Below, piece after piece: positions 63,101-64,000 of a stretch of 64,000 bases of DNA. The notes below the pieces were generated by a model that was given only the letters and a program-made list of their open reading frames with translations, did not search any database and was not told the origin of the DNA. Within the stretch, counting starts at the first letter, position 1. Each line of letters opens with the position of its first letter. Origin of the DNA: Flavobacterium sp. LC2016-13 (GTDB taxonomy: Bacteria > Bacteroidota > Bacteroidia > Flavobacteriales > Flavobacteriaceae); the NCBI RefSeq assembly GCF_009707955.1, contig NZ_WMDQ01000015.1, forward strand, positions 41,880 through 105,879, given 5' to 3'. The position numbers and the translations under genes were made by a program.

Positions 63101-63754
63101 AAAATAAAAATCCCTCTCCCACCAATAAGTATACAGAAAAAAATAGTTGCTGAAATTGAGGTCTTGGAAATGCAAAAGCATAAAGTGGTTGATGAGGTTG
63201 AAAATCTACGGACAGAAATTCAAAGTAATTTTAAAAATATTAGAGGTCAACTAAAACGTTTGGATGAGGTTTGCGATTTGAAAGCGGGGAATTTTGTAAA
63301 AGTAGGTGATATAGATAAAACATTTAGTTCAGAACTTTACCCTTGTTATGGAGGAAATGGGCTTAGAGGTTATACTAAAACATATACTAATGATGGGAAA
63401 TTTTCTTTAGTAGGACGACAAGGTGCTTTATGTGGGAATGTTCATCTAGTTTCAGGGAAATTTCATGCTACAGAACATGCATTAGTTGCTTATCCTAAAG
63501 AAGGAGTAGATCTTATTTGGTTACACTATCAATTAGTATTTATGAATTTAAATCAGCATGCAACAGGAACTGCTCAACCAGGGCTTTCTGTTATGAATTT
63601 AAATCCTATAGAAATTCCTTTACCTACAATTGAAGAACAAAAAAAGATAGTTTTGGAAATTGAAGATATAGAGAGTAAAATATTAGTATTGGAAAAACAA
63701 ATAGCCGATATTCCAAAAAAGAGAGAAGTCATTTTAAAAAAGTATTTGCAGTAA
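60101..63754 (+). CDS. Single-chain restriction-modification-specificity enzyme (type IIG / I-like)
   Basis: 1217 residues. N-terminal PD-(D/E)xK nuclease of the HSDR_N type: GRLDILI (Asp101) and MIECKTWGTEF (Glu116-Cys-Lys118). A helical linker follows, then an N6-adenine methylase: GQFFTPVPIARFI (about 398-412), motif I DYAAGSGHF (439-447), motif IV SNPPYSVS (Asn556-Tyr559). The C-terminus has two HsdS-like target-recognition domains, TRD1 about 884-1030 (VFLSEITDIQKGRTI, IKIPLPPISIQKKIV) and TRD2 about 1053-1215 (RLDEVCDLKAGNF, IEIPLPTIEEQKKIV), each followed by a coiled helix. No HsdR translocase motor is present. All nuclease and methylase residues are intact, so it should be active. Confidence 0.92.
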   Translation: MDNKKLILSLGFTPKENTVGIFQKKYSNLNNYTIEIDFEKEIINFGNKIKGESKTTQNFSQAENWVVVECVNRLLDKGYQPQNITLEKTWKTGHGTSGRLDILISKEDNSAYLMIECKTWGTEFEKELKNLEKNGGQLFTYFQQDKNADVLMLYASKLDGKKVEYKNTIVKIEEDYRQAGNVKDFFERWNKLPKTNGVFDTWVSPYEFQSKALTKNDLKVLRQEDSSFIFNRFLEILRHNVVSDKPNAFNKIFTLFLCKIVDENRNASDQLHFQWLEGEDDHVSFQKRLTDLYNRGMLELLEKKVTDVSDSEFDKQFLQVESQYKDKFKEILTEIRLKKNNEFAIKEVYDDASFEENAKVVKEVVELLQVYQIRYNYRQQFLSDFFELLLTTGLKQESGQFFTPVPIARFIIKSLPFQEITTQKIEVGNKNDLLPTIIDYAAGSGHFITESMEVVQKHIDILDESKFNPTTQRAIKKWKEDQFDWAESYVYGIEKDYRLVKTAKVSCYLHGDGLAKVIHGDGLGDFGTSTEFKDLLKETDKSYPQDNKQFDVIISNPPYSVSAFKGLMDEEKSKLAFDLYSRLTDQSSEIECLFIERTKQLLKDGGVAGIILPSSILSNTGIYTQTREILLKYFEILGIAELGSNTFMATGTNTVTLFLRRRNNADSYNVEEAIKKCFVNLQDITINGIEKPLNKYVAHVWGTISFDDYKTLLQKSPNKNIVQHEIYKEYIKKIKAKDKEGLWNNILTIEQDKLLYFILAYPQKLVLVKTGEKNEEKRFLGYEFSNRRGSEGIHAIQRSKSIDDCTQLYDAESFTNPDKASTYIYKAFLGEFDLDISENLQQNLSYHNLVDMFTFDRVDFEKNISLSAKKKVKFDDVWNTSDLVFLSEITDIQKGRTITEAKTVKGNVPVIAGGQSPAYFHNESNRDGNIITVSASGAYAGFVNYFETPIFASDCNTIKSKDEKIISTKLIFNFLKSIQMEVYKLQRGQAQPHVYADDLSKIKIPLPPISIQKKIVAEIEVLEMQKHKVVDEVENLRTEIQSNFKNIRGQLKRLDEVCDLKAGNFVKVGDIDKTFSSELYPCYGGNGLRGYTKTYTNDGKFSLVGRQGALCGNVHLVSGKFHATEHALVAYPKEGVDLIWLHYQLVFMNLNQHATGTAQPGLSVMNLNPIEIPLPTIEEQKKIVLEIEDIESKILVLEKQIADIPKKREVILKKYLQ

Positions 63755-63842
63755 ATTTATAAAGGAGAGGTGTCTAATTTAGGATTAAGGAAAATAAATT
63801 TATTAAAAAAGATGTTTCTATATATTGAATTTAACTTAGGAA

Positions 63843-63869
63843 GCTTGCTAATTTAGCAGGCTTTTTTTT
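63843..63869 (+). terminator. Terminator of the RM operon
   Basis: GCTTGCTA pairs with TAGCAGGC around ATT, then eight T; starts 89 nt after the stop at 63754. Confidence 0.75.
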
Positions 63870-63958
63870 ATTTTAGATATGTTCAGTGCTAAAAAAAAGT
63901 TGTCAGCAACTAAAAAATGTAGCTGTAAAAACCAGTGATATTGATCATCTGATTCCAA

Positions 63959-63997
63959 TTTAAATTGACCACCAAGTTTTGGTTTAAATTGACCACC
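63959..63997. mobile_element. Possible insertion-sequence end at the window edge
   Basis: TTTAAATTGACCACC occurs twice (63959-63973 and 63983-63997), period 24 bp. Repeated internal sequences of this kind are typical of the ends of IS21-family elements. The transposase, if any, lies outside, so this is a guess. Confidence 0.35.
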
Positions 63998-64000
63998 TAA

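Noticed and set aside
60101..63754. A classical type I system (HsdR, HsdM, HsdS)
   Set aside because: All functions are in one chain, and there is no helicase/translocase motor domain.
1..64000. CRISPR array or complete tRNA/rRNA genes
   Set aside because: No regular repeat-spacer pattern was seen; only a 22-nt tRNA-like 3' fragment at 53894 was found.

Overview
The window looks like chromosomal DNA of a Flavobacterium-type member of the Bacteroidota. The evidence is the low GC content, two SusC/SusD pairs, a type IX secretion C-terminal sorting domain, Gld-like ABC components, almost no Shine-Dalgarno sequences, and repeated TAnnTTTG -7 promoter elements. There are no rRNA genes, no complete tRNA and no CRISPR array.

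Layout. 1-8.0 kb is mixed housekeeping and regulation: a metalloprotease cut by the window edge, a LytS-type histidine kinase, ribB with a Crp/Fnr-like regulator, a TetR-controlled MFS efflux operon with a small HMA-like protein, and an L,D-transpeptidase. 7.0-23.9 kb is a polysaccharide utilisation locus that fits high-mannose N-glycans: LacI regulator with three matching operators, SusC, SusD, a shortened GH2 beta-mannosidase, two GH92 and one GH125 alpha-mannosidases, a ROK sugar kinase, and a glycosylasparaginase that would cut GlcNAc-Asn. Together these cover most of the steps from the mannose antennae to the Asn linkage; no endoglycosidase or PNGase is seen. 24-27 kb holds a T9SS-exported delta-60 repeat protein and an unknown membrane-anchored protein.

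27.1-40.1 kb, on the minus strand, is a second, different transport locus: ECF sigma factor, FecR anti-sigma factor, STN-domain SusC, SusD, ABC ATPase, a fused ABC permease/GldG-like protein and an M16 peptidase. The last five genes are tightly packed. A short RNA antisense to the SusC leader, with its own promoter and terminator, is predicted at its head. 40.4-47.2 kb has an M28 peptidase and a type I secretion-like exporter (ABC-HlyD-TolC) whose ATPase has altered catalytic motifs. 47.2-53.9 kb holds an acetyltransferase, an epoxide hydrolase and a LolA-like protein that share a duplicated 94-bp upstream region, an unusual two-module methyltransferase, and small lipoproteins.

53.9 kb to the end is an integrated mobile element. 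It starts at a 22-nt tRNA or tmRNA 3'-end fragment (putative attachment site), followed by a tyrosine integrase, an excisionase-like HTH protein, a primase-helicase, iteron-like and oriT-like repeats, MobC without a visible relaxase, a lone HigA-like antitoxin, and as cargo a single-polypeptide restriction-modification-specificity enzyme preceded by a small XRE controller with a clear palindromic operator. Repeats resembling an insertion sequence end lie at the right edge.

The strongest candidates for something new are the sigma/FecR-controlled SusCD-ABC-M16 locus with its predicted antisense RNA, the domain-deleted beta-mannosidase, the duplicated promoter pair, and the C-protein-like/RMS fusion module.
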